Notes under the pieces: generated by a model
Database searches by the model: none
What the model saw: the letters and a program-made list of their open reading frames with translations, nothing else
Told to the model about the DNA's origin: nothing
DNA from: Bacilli bacterium
GTDB lineage: Bacteria > Bacillota_I > Bacilli_A > RFN20 > CAG-826
Direction of reading: 5' to 3'
DNA: 49,664 nt
Assembly: GCA_017470115.1 (NCBI GenBank)
Contig: JAFUEZ010000002.1
Location: 1-49,664, forward strand
Translations under genes and position numbers: made by a program
Shown: positions 1 to 7,781 of the stretch, piece by piece
Numbering within the stretch: position 1 is the stretch's first letter
Layout: each line of letters opens with the position of its first letter

Positions 1-510
1 ATAATACTTCTTTTTGTATTTTCTTTTAACTTTCAATCTTAAATCAATATTTCTTATTCTGAATATGTTTTTGTCGATAAGGTTATAAATTGTTTTTTCA
101 CAGATTTTAATCTCAGGATGATTTACCAAAAACATGTGAATTGAGTGTCCCTTTTCTTTAACTTCATCCCGCAACAAACTATCTAATAATCTGATTTCTT
201 CCTCGCTTAATCTTGTCCCTGAATGAGCTTTTGAAAATCTATCTCCAGAAAGTTTTGAGGCTTTAGAAAATAGGTAATTTCTTTTTGGATAATGACATTT
301 TTTATAAACTTCGCAAGTGTTACAGCAATAGGGAAAATTGACTAATAAAGGGCACTTTTCATAACTGTTGAAAGCTCCTCTAATTACAGAATTTTTTAAT
401 ATTTCTCTACGAATTGTTTGTCGGCAAATCCCTAATTCAGAACAAATTTCATTGATTTTACTTTTGGTGTTAATCATGTATACGAGTTTCTCTCTATCTA
501 TATCATTCAT
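1..510 (-). CDS. IS30-type transposase, N-terminal part (cut by window edge)
   Basis: The reading frame is open from an ATG at 510 to the left edge, giving the first 170 residues. A GGAGG box lies about 8 bases upstream of the ATG. Residues 8-37 form a helix-turn-helix ending in an RQTIRREILKNS segment, as at the start of IS30-family transposases. A cysteine cluster follows (C53, C62, C63, C66, C72), then a basic region and a second helical segment (SEEEIRLLDSLL...). IS30 transposases usually run to 300-400 residues with a C-terminal DDE integrase domain, which lies outside the window. Family placement rests on the HTH and cysteine pattern only; the catalytic core cannot be seen, so it is unknown whether the gene is intact. 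Confidence 0.72.
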   Translation of the reverse strand, partial: MNDIDREKLVYMINTKSKINEICSELGICRQTIRREILKNSVIRGAFNSYEKCPLLVNFPYCCNTCEVYKKCHYPKRNYLFSKASKLSGDRFSKAHSGTRLSEEEIRLLDSLLRDEVKEKGHSIHMFLVNHPEIKICEKTIYNLIDKNIFRIRNIDLRLKVKRKYKKKYY

Positions 511-596
511 AGATTTTCCTCCTTTCTTAGCAAAGCGAAACTCATTAAAATTATAACTGCAAAATAAAATGCACCTACATAATTTGAAATGGTGCA
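1..596 (-). mobile_element. Left-edge IS30-like element, one end only
   Basis: The transposase gene ends its upstream region near 511-596. An imperfect hairpin GCACC (571-575) / GGTGC (592-596) there could belong to the terminal inverted repeat. The other end is outside the window, so neither the repeat nor a target duplication can be confirmed, and the boundary at 596 is a guess. Confidence 0.35.
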
Positions 597-656
597 AAGA
601 TAAATTCAATTTACGATCAAAGTTTAAATTATAAAAACAAATATATTAATTTCGTT

Positions 657-662
657 TATAAT
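657..662 (+). promoter_or_regulatory. -10 box TATAAT placed for a leaderless mRNA
   Basis: TATAAT is followed by exactly six bases and then the ATG at 669. No Shine-Dalgarno sequence is present and no clear -35 box is visible. The same geometry recurs at four other genes in this window. Confidence 0.55.
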
Positions 663-668
663 ATTGAC

Positions 669-1163
669 ATGAAAGCAATGAAAAAATTCTTACTCATTAT
701 TAGCATTTTAAAATTTACGTTTATTTTACTTGGTTTTTCTTTTTTGGTTTTTGCACCACTTTTTACATGGAAAATAAATGAGACTCAAACCTTTATTTGT
801 AGCGGATATATCGCACTTTTTGGTGGTAACTTTGGTAATGGGGAAAACGCATTAGCTCCTGTTGCTCTCATCGCTTTTATATTATTAACAATCGCATTAA
901 TTTGGAATGTCTTTTTCTTTGTTTTTAATAACATTCTTAAAAAAGAAGAATCACAAGTTTTTAAGTTGATTTCTTATTTAATATGCATATTTGAAATTAC
1001 TGCCGGAGTAATGATTTATTATTCATTATTTAATTTTGTTTCCGTAAATGATTATGGTTCAACAATTCCACAATATTTTCACGATACATACTTTTTTACC
1101 TTATCAGGAAGCTTTGTTTTAATAGGCGGATTATTAAATACTTTTGAAATTTTAGCTCATTAA
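669..1163 (+). CDS. Four-helix integral membrane protein, unknown function
   Basis: The 164-residue protein has four hydrophobic helices at about residues 8-30, 62-86, 98-120 and 138-160, with a short polar stretch (residues 35-60) probably outside the membrane. There is no signal-peptidase motif and no recognisable catalytic motif. The ATG has no ribosome binding site and sits six bases after a TATAAT, so translation probably starts on a leaderless transcript. The last 12 bases overlap the convergent gene that ends at 1152. I do not recognise the family; similar small four-helix proteins lie at 4751, 5316 and 44874, which may reflect only shared topology. Confidence 0.6.
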   Translation: MKAMKKFLLIISILKFTFILLGFSFLVFAPLFTWKINETQTFICSGYIALFGGNFGNGENALAPVALIAFILLTIALIWNVFFFVFNNILKKEESQVFKLISYLICIFEITAGVMIYYSLFNFVSVNDYGSTIPQYFHDTYFFTLSGSFVLIGGLLNTFEILAH

Positions 1164-1766
1164 TTCATCGGCTTCATTAAGCTCTTTTATCATTTGTTTT
1201 ACTTCTTTAATCGAAAAATTTTCTGGATTAACATTAATAACTTTATCAAGTTTAGGATCATATCCAACAATACCAAATGGGTAAAATCTAGTCTTTTCAA
1301 ATGAAAGATTATATTTTTCGCACATCCCAGCAATTAAATTCTCTCCTTGAAGTAGTATTTTGTTATTTATCAATAATTTCTCTTCACTATGTGAAATCCA
1401 AGTTTCGACTTTGTTGATATCTTCATCAATTCTTAGCCAGTACATATACCATGCTATATCTCTTCTACTTTGTCCTAACGTTTCTCGCTCTAAAATATCT
1501 GAAGCGGTCACGTTATAGTCAATCTCAATTGCCTTTTCCATGTCAAAAAGACAATTCGATAGATTCTTTGCTAATTGCATCAGCTTTTCGTTATGATTAT
1601 ATATTTCTAAATAATCATCTTTCTTGTGGTAATAATATGTTTTGTTTCCTTTAATAAGCTTCAAATATCCATATCTCTTAGCATCTAGTTCAGAAAGATC
1701 TTCGAGATATTCTTTTGCTTCTAAATTATCAATTTTCAATTTTGGTTTTCTTTTATAATCGTACAT
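1152..1766 (-). CDS. Hypothetical soluble protein (204 aa)
   Basis: The start at 1766 is supported by a GGAG about 6 bases upstream. The protein is highly charged, has no signal peptide or transmembrane segment and is probably cytoplasmic. It is rich in Lys, Glu, Asn and Tyr with a helical middle (about residues 60-130). It is not recognised. Its 3' end overlaps the convergent membrane-protein gene by 12 bases. It follows the 444-residue membrane protein gene ending at 1809 after 42 bases, with a dispersed-repeat copy in between, so the two may be co-transcribed. Confidence 0.6.
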   Translation of the reverse strand: MYDYKRKPKLKIDNLEAKEYLEDLSELDAKRYGYLKLIKGNKTYYYHKKDDYLEIYNHNEKLMQLAKNLSNCLFDMEKAIEIDYNVTASDILERETLGQSRRDIAWYMYWLRIDEDINKVETWISHSEEKLLINNKILLQGENLIAGMCEKYNLSFEKTRFYPFGIVGYDPKLDKVINVNPENFSIKEVKQMIKELNEADELMS

Positions 1767-1782
1767 TTAATCTCCTTTTTTA

Positions 1783-1810
1783 CCAAAATATGCCAGTTTT
1801 GCAGCTTTTT
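1783..1810 (-). repeat. Dispersed short repeat, diverged copy
   Basis: Read on the minus strand it begins AAAAAGCTGCAAAACT and continues into GGCATATTTTGG, matching the family core apart from one missing C and a few changes. It starts on the stop codon of the gene ending at 1809. Confidence 0.5.
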
Positions 1811-3143
1811 AATAGATTAGATTCCCTTTTTCATCTGCTCCTATAACGAAAATTTCTTGATCTTTGTAGATACTATCTACAGTGTATGTTGAGGTAGTTT
1901 TTATGATATCGCGTTCTTTATCAAAATCAAAATCATGAGGATTTTTTCTTGATAAATAAAAGTTCGATGCTTTGATTTCTTCCATCGCTCTTTTAAAACT
2001 ATTTTTAAATATTTCTCTATCATTAATGAAATTTACAGCCATTAAAAATCTATTTTTTGCTTTAAACGGAACGTTATCATAATGATCGCTTCTTATATAA
2101 ACTTTTTCCCAAAAACGATAGTCAATTTTTGTAAATCCATCACGCTCAACCACTGTTGGTAAATAAAACCTAACCCCAAACGCAAATTTAAGCGATTCAT
2201 TTATTTCTTCAAAATGTTGTTCAATAAAATCATATAATTCATCTACATTAAACGGAGCGTATTTAACTTTAAAAATGAATAAACTCAAGAATCTATTAAA
2301 AAATCTGCCATAATCATCAACCTTTAAGCCTTTTGATACTAGAATGTCCTCGACTTCTCGTTTCAACAATTCTCTATAAGAATACGCATAAATTCTTGCA
2401 TAGATGTAGTTTTCGAACGCTTCATCGCTTTTATCGTTTTCTTCCCAATAATCTACCTGGAAATTATCTTTGTTTCCCCCGTTATAATAGTCAAAGATGC
2501 CTTCCCGATATGAAACTTGGCTTTCGGAATTGTTCATGTAATGTTTTTCAAGTGCTCTAGCAATGATTTTCCTTTGCCGTTCAACATTTTCTTCTTGTTT
2601 TCTTATCTTTTCTATTCTTGTTTTCTCGATTTCGAGTTGTTTTTCGTTTGCCAACTTTTCTTTGTCTCTAGCGTCCTGCCATTTGACATAATTGCTGCTT
2701 GTTCTTTCATAAGCGATGTAAAGAATAATAGCGGCTAAAACAAATAATACAGTTAACCAACTTGCGATTTGCTTAAAAATCGATCTTTCTAAAACAGGAA
2801 TAAAGATGAATTCAAGACCAATAGAAGCGACAATTAAAGAAGCAACAAACCATCCTCCAATCGAAACAATTTTATTTTCTTGAATTGGATCCCTCTCGTG
2901 TTCTTCTTCTTTAATATTTCCTTCTTTTAAATTTTTGTCGTAGACTTTCAGATTTTTTCTTTCTCTTAAAAATCTTATAAAAAAGAAGAAAGCGCTTATT
3001 AATCCAAGCGTTGCTAAAATTGAAGAGAAAACAACTCCAGTGATTCCTTTCTCCTCGACAACCCAAAGTATTATAATTGTTGTTCCAATTATAGTCGCCA
3101 AAATAGAAAGCCAAAGTCTTAAAGTGTATGAATTCCTGAACAT
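1809..3143 (-). CDS. Membrane protein with coiled coil and C-terminal soluble domain, unknown function
   Basis: The 444-residue protein has four predicted membrane helices at about residues 9-30, 35-58, 95-116 and 127-146. The first and second pairs are separated by a charged cytoplasmic loop. A Lys/Glu/Gln-rich coiled coil spans about 150-200, followed by a soluble domain of about 240 residues with many aromatic and acidic residues. No enzyme motif is visible. The layout (membrane anchor, coiled coil, globular tail) would suit a scaffold or sensor, but that is only a guess. Upstream of the ATG, AGGT may act as a weak ribosome site; a TAGAAT seven bases before the ATG also allows a leaderless start. 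Confidence 0.6.
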   Translation of the reverse strand: MFRNSYTLRLWLSILATIIGTTIIILWVVEEKGITGVVFSSILATLGLISAFFFFIRFLRERKNLKVYDKNLKEGNIKEEEHERDPIQENKIVSIGGWFVASLIVASIGLEFIFIPVLERSIFKQIASWLTVLFVLAAIILYIAYERTSSNYVKWQDARDKEKLANEKQLEIEKTRIEKIRKQEENVERQRKIIARALEKHYMNNSESQVSYREGIFDYYNGGNKDNFQVDYWEENDKSDEAFENYIYARIYAYSYRELLKREVEDILVSKGLKVDDYGRFFNRFLSLFIFKVKYAPFNVDELYDFIEQHFEEINESLKFAFGVRFYLPTVVERDGFTKIDYRFWEKVYIRSDHYDNVPFKAKNRFLMAVNFINDREIFKNSFKRAMEEIKASNFYLSRKNPHDFDFDKERDIIKTTSTYTVDSIYKDQEIFVIGADEKGNLIY

Positions 3144-3158
3144 TACCTATATTCTACT

Positions 3159-3186
3159 AAAAAACCCGCTAAACTACAATATTTTT
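3159..3186 (+). repeat. Dispersed short repeat, diverged copy
   Basis: The copy reads AAAAAACCCGCTAAACTAC then AATATTTTT, matching most of the family core. It lies in the gap between divergent genes starting at 3143 and 3271. Confidence 0.5.
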
Positions 3187-3223
3187 GATGAAATTCAATA
3201 AATTTTAACTCTAAAATTTGAAT

Positions 3224-3252
3224 TTGAGTTGCACCTACTCTTAATTTATAAT
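3224..3252 (+). promoter_or_regulatory. Sigma-A-type promoter of the Sel1-repeat gene
   Basis: A -35 box TTGAGT (3224-3229) and a -10 box TATAAT (3247-3252) are separated by 17 bases, followed by an AGAGGT ribosome site before the ATG at 3271. Confidence 0.65.
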
Positions 3253-3270
3253 TATTGCTAGAGGTATATT

Positions 3271-4407
3271 ATGTATAAAGTCGATTACGAAACATTCATT
3301 AATCAACCAGTCCCTTATGATGAATTTATAGACTATGTTTATAATAAAAACATTTATCCATTACATGTTAATTTTAAATCAACCGATAAAGAAAAAATTT
3401 GCGATGAAGTTTTAAAAAGATATAACAAGAATAAACTTGATCCAAAGAACGTATTTGTCTATGTAGTTTTTGCTATAAAGAAGGGATTTGGTCCTGTCGC
3501 TGACGAAAAACCTCTTCTTGATTTGCTCGAAGCAAATTTTTTAAATAGCGTTGGTGATTTTGAAATTCTTTACGCTGAAATTATAGGTTTTAATAATTCA
3601 GAAAAAGCATGTGAGCTTTTTGAAAAAGCTGTTGAAAAAGGAAATGAATACGCTTCTTGTCTTTTAGCAAATTATTATATTTTTGCTCCTTATGGAAACG
3701 AAAAGAATTATAAAAAAGCATTAGAAATTTGTATTAATGAACATGAAAGATCACATTATCCTAAAGCGACTTATATGTTAGCAAACATTTATTTACGTGG
3801 AATCGGAGTTGATGTTGATTTAGAAAAGGCCATTAAATTATTCAAGGAAGCTGCCGATAAAAACCATCCAGATTCAATCTATGAATTGGCGAGAATAATC
3901 GACGAAAATGATGATGACGAAAGCCATAAATTAGCTTTTCAACTCTTTGAAAAAGCAGCAAATTTAGGATCAGTTTATGCCCTATCTCTAGTTACAGAAG
4001 CTTATTATAATGGTGATAGAGAAGGCGTAAAATATGATGAAGAAAAAGCATTTAATTATGCTCGAAAAGGTTTCTTGCTAGGAAGTGTATCGTGTTCTAT
4101 TACTTATGCTTCTTGTATTTATCAAGGGCAAGGAGTTAAACCAAATAAAAACCTTGCAAAAGAGCTTTTAATTGAAATGGCTAATGAAGGTGTTTATCAA
4201 GCAGCAACTGCTCTTGCACTTTTGCTTGATGCAGATCATTTTGAGGATAAAGATTTAATTTTCCGCTTATTAGCAAAAGCAACTTCAATGGGTGATGAAG
4301 CTGCTGTAATTTATCTAAATGATGTTTATAACAATAAAAATTATGGTACTTCTCAAGAATATGAGAAAGCCATTAAAGCGTATAACGAATTAAAAGGAAT
4401 TAAATAA
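3271..4407 (+). CDS. Sel1-like repeat (TPR-type) protein
   Basis: The 378-residue protein contains a run of Sel1-like repeats from about residue 95 to the C-terminus. The repeats show typical alternating Ala/Gly/Tyr positions: A-x-x-x-LA-x-YY, Y-x-LA-x-I-Y-x-x-G-x-G-V, ALALLL, and A-x-x-x-G-x-x-A between helices. The N-terminal 90 residues are not repeat-like and are not recognised. There is no signal peptide, so the protein is probably a cytoplasmic scaffold for protein-protein contacts; the partner is unknown. It has its own promoter and an AGAGG ribosome site. Its stop codon abuts that of the convergent gene at 4408. Confidence 0.8.
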   Translation: MYKVDYETFINQPVPYDEFIDYVYNKNIYPLHVNFKSTDKEKICDEVLKRYNKNKLDPKNVFVYVVFAIKKGFGPVADEKPLLDLLEANFLNSVGDFEILYAEIIGFNNSEKACELFEKAVEKGNEYASCLLANYYIFAPYGNEKNYKKALEICINEHERSHYPKATYMLANIYLRGIGVDVDLEKAIKLFKEAADKNHPDSIYELARIIDENDDDESHKLAFQLFEKAANLGSVYALSLVTEAYYNGDREGVKYDEEKAFNYARKGFLLGSVSCSITYASCIYQGQGVKPNKNLAKELLIEMANEGVYQAATALALLLDADHFEDKDLIFRLLAKATSMGDEAAVIYLNDVYNNKNYGTSQEYEKAIKAYNELKGIK

Positions 4408-4635
4408 TTATTCTTCTTTTGATTCTTTAGCTGCCTTTTTAGCAAGGCCGTCTTTGAATTTTCTTTTTTCTGCTCTTAAAGCACTTTCAAGAGTTGAAAA
4501 TAAAGCCGCTACTTGTGCTTCAGTATAATCATAATTACTGATATTAGCTAAATTTCCTAATATTTTAAATTGTTTACAAATGTTATCTTGTCTAGCTTTA
4601 GCAAGTCTAACGAAATTTTCACCCTTTGATCCCAT
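4408..4635 (-). CDS. Small basic protein (75 aa), unknown function
   Basis: The start at 4635 has a strong GGAGG about 8 bases upstream. The protein is short, Lys- and Ala-rich and predicted all-helical, with a Lys/Glu tail. The N-terminal segment GENFVRLAKARQDNICK and the middle NISNYDYTEAQVAALF resemble a class of small conserved Firmicutes proteins of unknown function; I cannot name the family. It is convergent with the Sel1-repeat gene, with no base between the two stop codons. Confidence 0.65.
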   Translation of the reverse strand: MGSKGENFVRLAKARQDNICKQFKILGNLANISNYDYTEAQVAALFSTLESALRAEKRKFKDGLAKKAAKESKEE

Positions 4636-4750
4636 AAATTTTCCTCCAATATAATGAATATATTTTAATTATATTTGTGAATATATTTTTTACAATATAT
4701 AGATTTTATAATTTTCCCTTTTCATATATAATTAGCGAGTAGGTGAAATT

Positions 4751-5287
4751 ATGGAAGAAAAAAAGAAAATGGACAATTTAACGAAAGCCAAGTTATTTTA
4801 TTCAATTGAGCTTGGTGTTTTCGCAGTTGTTTTTATTACAATCGCAATTTTAAAATTTTTTGATGTAATTACTTTTTCAGAACGCTATAGACAATGGGTC
4901 TTTCCAATTGTTACGCTTTTAGGAGGAACATGGTTTATTATCGATTTAATTTGGGCGTTAAATAGTAAAAAACATAGAGAAAAGTCATCTCTATTTGATA
5001 AATGGTTAATAGCTCCTGCTTCATTAGCTACTATTGCTTTTGATATCTATTTACTCGTAAATGGTCCTTTAAATGTTGATTATATGATTTTTAAAACTTA
5101 TTCTGCTTCACTTTTTGTTTATATTGGCATCATTTATATAGTTCAAGCAATTTATCACTTTAAACATCCGCTCCCTTATCTAGTAAAAGAGATTCAAAAA
5201 GCTGAGGAAGAGGAAGAAAAAGAGCGCTTGGCAGAACTTGAAAAACAAACCGCAGAAGAAAACGAAAAAGAAAAAGAGCTTGATTAA
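4751..5287 (+). CDS. Four-helix membrane protein with acidic/basic C-terminal tail
   Basis: The 178-residue protein has four hydrophobic helices at about residues 14-36, 48-70, 83-103 and 115-137. A strongly charged Glu/Lys tail of about 40 residues follows, probably a cytoplasmic coiled coil. No known motif is seen. The ATG follows a TAGGTGA ribosome site, and a TATAAT at 4727-4732 is the likely -10 box. A nine-base-pair terminator hairpin overlaps the stop codon. Confidence 0.6.
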   Translation: MEEKKKMDNLTKAKLFYSIELGVFAVVFITIAILKFFDVITFSERYRQWVFPIVTLLGGTWFIIDLIWALNSKKHREKSSLFDKWLIAPASLATIAFDIYLLVNGPLNVDYMIFKTYSASLFVYIGIIYIVQAIYHFKHPLPYLVKEIQKAEEEEEKERLAELEKQTAEENEKEKELD

Positions 5288-5299
5288 GCTCTTTATTTT
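5273..5299. terminator. Bidirectional Rho-independent terminator
   Basis: A perfect nine-base-pair stem, AAAGAGCTT (5273-5281) and AAGCTCTTT (5286-5294) with a GATT loop, contains the stop codon at 5285-5287. T-rich sequence follows in both directions, so it can serve the plus-strand gene ending at 5287 and the minus-strand gene ending at 5316. Confidence 0.75.
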
Positions 5300-5315
5300 C
5301 GCTTATATACTCTTT

Positions 5316-5888
5316 TTATAATGCTGATTGACCAGCTAATTCGATAATTACTTTTCCAACCCTTTTAAATTCAATTGAACTAAATATAATTAAGAAAAGT
5401 CCCATAGCTAACAAAAGAATTGGAGCAAAAATCAAATTCATTTCTGTTGAACCTGTAAAAACAGAAACAAATAATGCAAAAGAGGCAATTAAGAAAATTG
5501 AACCGATAACAATCGATATTACAAAAACTACACGACTTCTTCTTAATCTTTTTGTAATTATGCTTAAGTCACCGATTTTTTCAATTCTTAATAAAGTAAT
5601 TGAATTGATTAGTAATGGGACTCCAGCAATTACGAAAACAAGACCTAAGATTGCAAAGCCAACATCGGCTGCAGCCAAAAGAATTACCATAAAAACTATT
5701 CCAAGAGCTTTTCCTAAACCTTCTCCGCCTTCACCTTCACTGCTTTTATCCATTCCCCATAAATGTCCAGTAGAAAGTTCTAAAAGAAACCACAATGCTA
5801 TAGAAAGAGTTACAAGGGCTAAAGCAAGAAATATGATAGAAGAAATTAAATTAGTTCTTCCAATTCTTTTTATAAATTTACTATCCAT
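5316..5888 (-). CDS. Four-helix membrane protein, unknown function
   Basis: The 190-residue protein has hydrophobic helices at about residues 14-36, 62-92, 122-142 and 150-170. A glycine/glutamate-rich loop (about residues 47-58, KSSEGEGGEG) separates the first two. It is not recognised. The ATG is preceded by AAGGTGA, and TATAAT lies at 5909-5914 on the same strand. It is convergent with the previous membrane-protein gene and shares its terminator. Confidence 0.6.
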   Translation of the reverse strand: MDSKFIKRIGRTNLISSIIFLALALVTLSIALWFLLELSTGHLWGMDKSSEGEGGEGLGKALGIVFMVILLAAADVGFAILGLVFVIAGVPLLINSITLLRIEKIGDLSIITKRLRRSRVVFVISIVIGSIFLIASFALFVSVFTGSTEMNLIFAPILLLAMGLFLIIFSSIEFKRVGKVIIELAGQSAL

Positions 5889-5979
5889 AAAATCACCTTC
5901 TTGTAAATATTATAACTCAATTAAAAATTAAAATATATTTATAGTAAATATTAATATTAAAAACAAGGAATAATAAATT

Positions 5980-6015
5980 AAAAACCCTGCAAAACTCAAT
6001 TATTTTAGAAATTTT
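5980..6015 (+). repeat. Dispersed short repeat, consensus copy
   Basis: This is the reference copy: AAAAACCCTGCAAAACTC followed by AATTATTTTAGAAATTTT. It overlaps the last codons and stop of the ABC exporter gene that ends at 6005 on the opposite strand. Confidence 0.7.
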
Positions 6016-7777
6016 GGTTGTTCTTATTAAATTGTATTTCGTATAGTTTATAGTAATAACCTTTTTTCTTTAAAAGCTGTTGATGCTTGCCTGATTCTAT
6101 AATTTGACCTTTATTAATAACGATAATGTTATCGGCGTTTTGGATTGTTGATAATCTATGGGCAACAATAAGCATCGTTCCAATATTTCTCATTTTATGT
6201 AATGACTCTTGAATCAAAACTTCAGTTTCAGTATCAATATTTGCTGTCGCTTCATCCAAAATCAAAATTTGTGGTTTTACTAAAATTGTTCTAGCAAAGT
6301 TCAAAAGTTGTCTTTGACCTTGTGAGAAGTTTTCACCTCTTTCAATGACTTCACTATGTAATCCATCTGGAAGCTTATCAACAAAAGTATCAGCTTGGAC
6401 ATATTCAAGAGCGGCTTTGACATCTTCATCGCTATACTTTTCATCGTAAAGAGCTACATTAGTTTTGATGTCTCCAGAGAACAAGAAAACATCCTGGAGC
6501 ATTTGGCCAATTGCTTTTCTTAAAGATTTTGTTTTTATATGCTTGATATCAATATCATCGATAAGAATCGTACCTTTTTGCACTTCAAAGTTTCTAACAA
6601 TAAGACTTAAAATTGTTGTTTTCCCAGATCCTGTGGCTCCAACAAAAGCGACTGTTTGCTTTGGCTCAATTACAAACGACACATCTTTTAATATCCAATC
6701 TTCATTTTGATAAGCAAACCAAACATTTCTAAATTCAATTTTTCCTTTAAACTCTTCTATTTCAATTGCATCTTCTTCATCTACAACTGTAGGTTCAACA
6801 TCTAAAAGATTATAAATTCTTTCTCCTGCAGTCGTTGCTCTTTGAATATGGTTAAGTTGATCGGCGATTTGTTCAATAGGGTTAAAGAATCTTGAAAGCA
6901 ATAAATAAAATGCGACAATTCCTCCAGCATCCAAATTAAATTTGACACCGAAATAGAAACAAAGCCCAATGGAAACATAATACAAGAAGTTTAATAAAGG
7001 TCTATACATTGCAAAAATACAAACAATCTTATAACCTGTGTCTTTAATATTTTTACTCTTTTTTCTAAATTCTTTTTCTTTACGTTTTTGTTGGTTGAAA
7101 ATTTGGATTATTTTCATTCCTGAGATATTTTCACTTAAGAAAGTGTTCATTTCTGAATAGTAAGATCTCTCTTTTCTAAATAGTTTTGTTAATATTGATC
7201 TAGCAAAATAGGAAATTACAAAAACAACAACAACTACTATTAACATAATTAAAGATAGCGTTGGAGAATAATAAATCATAACCGAATAAACACCGATAAC
7301 AGTGAGCACATTTTTGATTAATGTAACTAAAATATCAGTAAAAAGTTGAGACATATTTTGTGTGTAATTAGCAACACGGGTGACTAAACTTCCTACGGGC
7401 ATAATATTAAGTTGATGAATCGACATATTCTCAATATGAGTAAAAATTTCCATTCTTAAATTATAAACGATTTCTTGACCTGCCTTTTGAAGCACCATGC
7501 TTTCTATATAAACAAAACCTTCGTTAATTAAAGTAAGCGCAAAATAGCCTACTACAATATAAATAATTAAAGTTAAGTCGATTTCAGTTTTTAAAATCGT
7601 TGTAATATGTGCTGTTAATACAGGTAAAGCGATATTAATTAAGACGTTAAGTAAAAGAAGGAATAAAGCCAAAACAAAACGCCATCTTTGTGTTTTTAAA
7701 TACGCAGATGTTCTTTTTAAAAGCTCTCTAAAAGGAATTTTCTTAGTTCCAAACAGCTTCTCTAATTCATCATCCAT
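6005..7777 (-). CDS. ABC exporter half-transporter, catalytic partner
   Basis: This 590-residue half-transporter has six membrane helices (about residues 30-320) and a C-terminal ATPase domain. Visible motifs are a Walker A (GATGSGKTT), Q-loop (QMLQD), a degenerate signature FSQGQ in place of LSGGQ, a canonical Walker B with catalytic Glu (LILDEATANID) and an H-loop (AHRLST). With the preceding gene it matches the TM288/BmrD/LmrD side of heterodimeric multidrug or lipid exporters. I chose the ATG at 7777, which has GAGGG nine bases upstream and lies four bases after the stop of the upstream gene; an in-frame TTG at 7804 lacks such support. The substrate is unknown. Confidence 0.9.
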   Translation of the reverse strand: MDDELEKLFGTKKIPFRELLKRTSAYLKTQRWRFVLALFLLLLNVLINIALPVLTAHITTILKTEIDLTLIIYIVVGYFALTLINEGFVYIESMVLQKAGQEIVYNLRMEIFTHIENMSIHQLNIMPVGSLVTRVANYTQNMSQLFTDILVTLIKNVLTVIGVYSVMIYYSPTLSLIMLIVVVVVFVISYFARSILTKLFRKERSYYSEMNTFLSENISGMKIIQIFNQQKRKEKEFRKKSKNIKDTGYKIVCIFAMYRPLLNFLYYVSIGLCFYFGVKFNLDAGGIVAFYLLLSRFFNPIEQIADQLNHIQRATTAGERIYNLLDVEPTVVDEEDAIEIEEFKGKIEFRNVWFAYQNEDWILKDVSFVIEPKQTVAFVGATGSGKTTILSLIVRNFEVQKGTILIDDIDIKHIKTKSLRKAIGQMLQDVFLFSGDIKTNVALYDEKYSDEDVKAALEYVQADTFVDKLPDGLHSEVIERGENFSQGQRQLLNFARTILVKPQILILDEATANIDTETEVLIQESLHKMRNIGTMLIVAHRLSTIQNADNIIVINKGQIIESGKHQQLLKKKGYYYKLYEIQFNKNNQNF

Positions 7778-7781
7778 AACT

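Noticed and set aside
3215-3238. GGTGCAACTC-type sequence on the minus strand, resembling 591-613, as a possible IS end
   Set aside because: It overlaps a well-formed TTGAGT-N17-TATAAT promoter of the gene at 3271, and the similarity is short.
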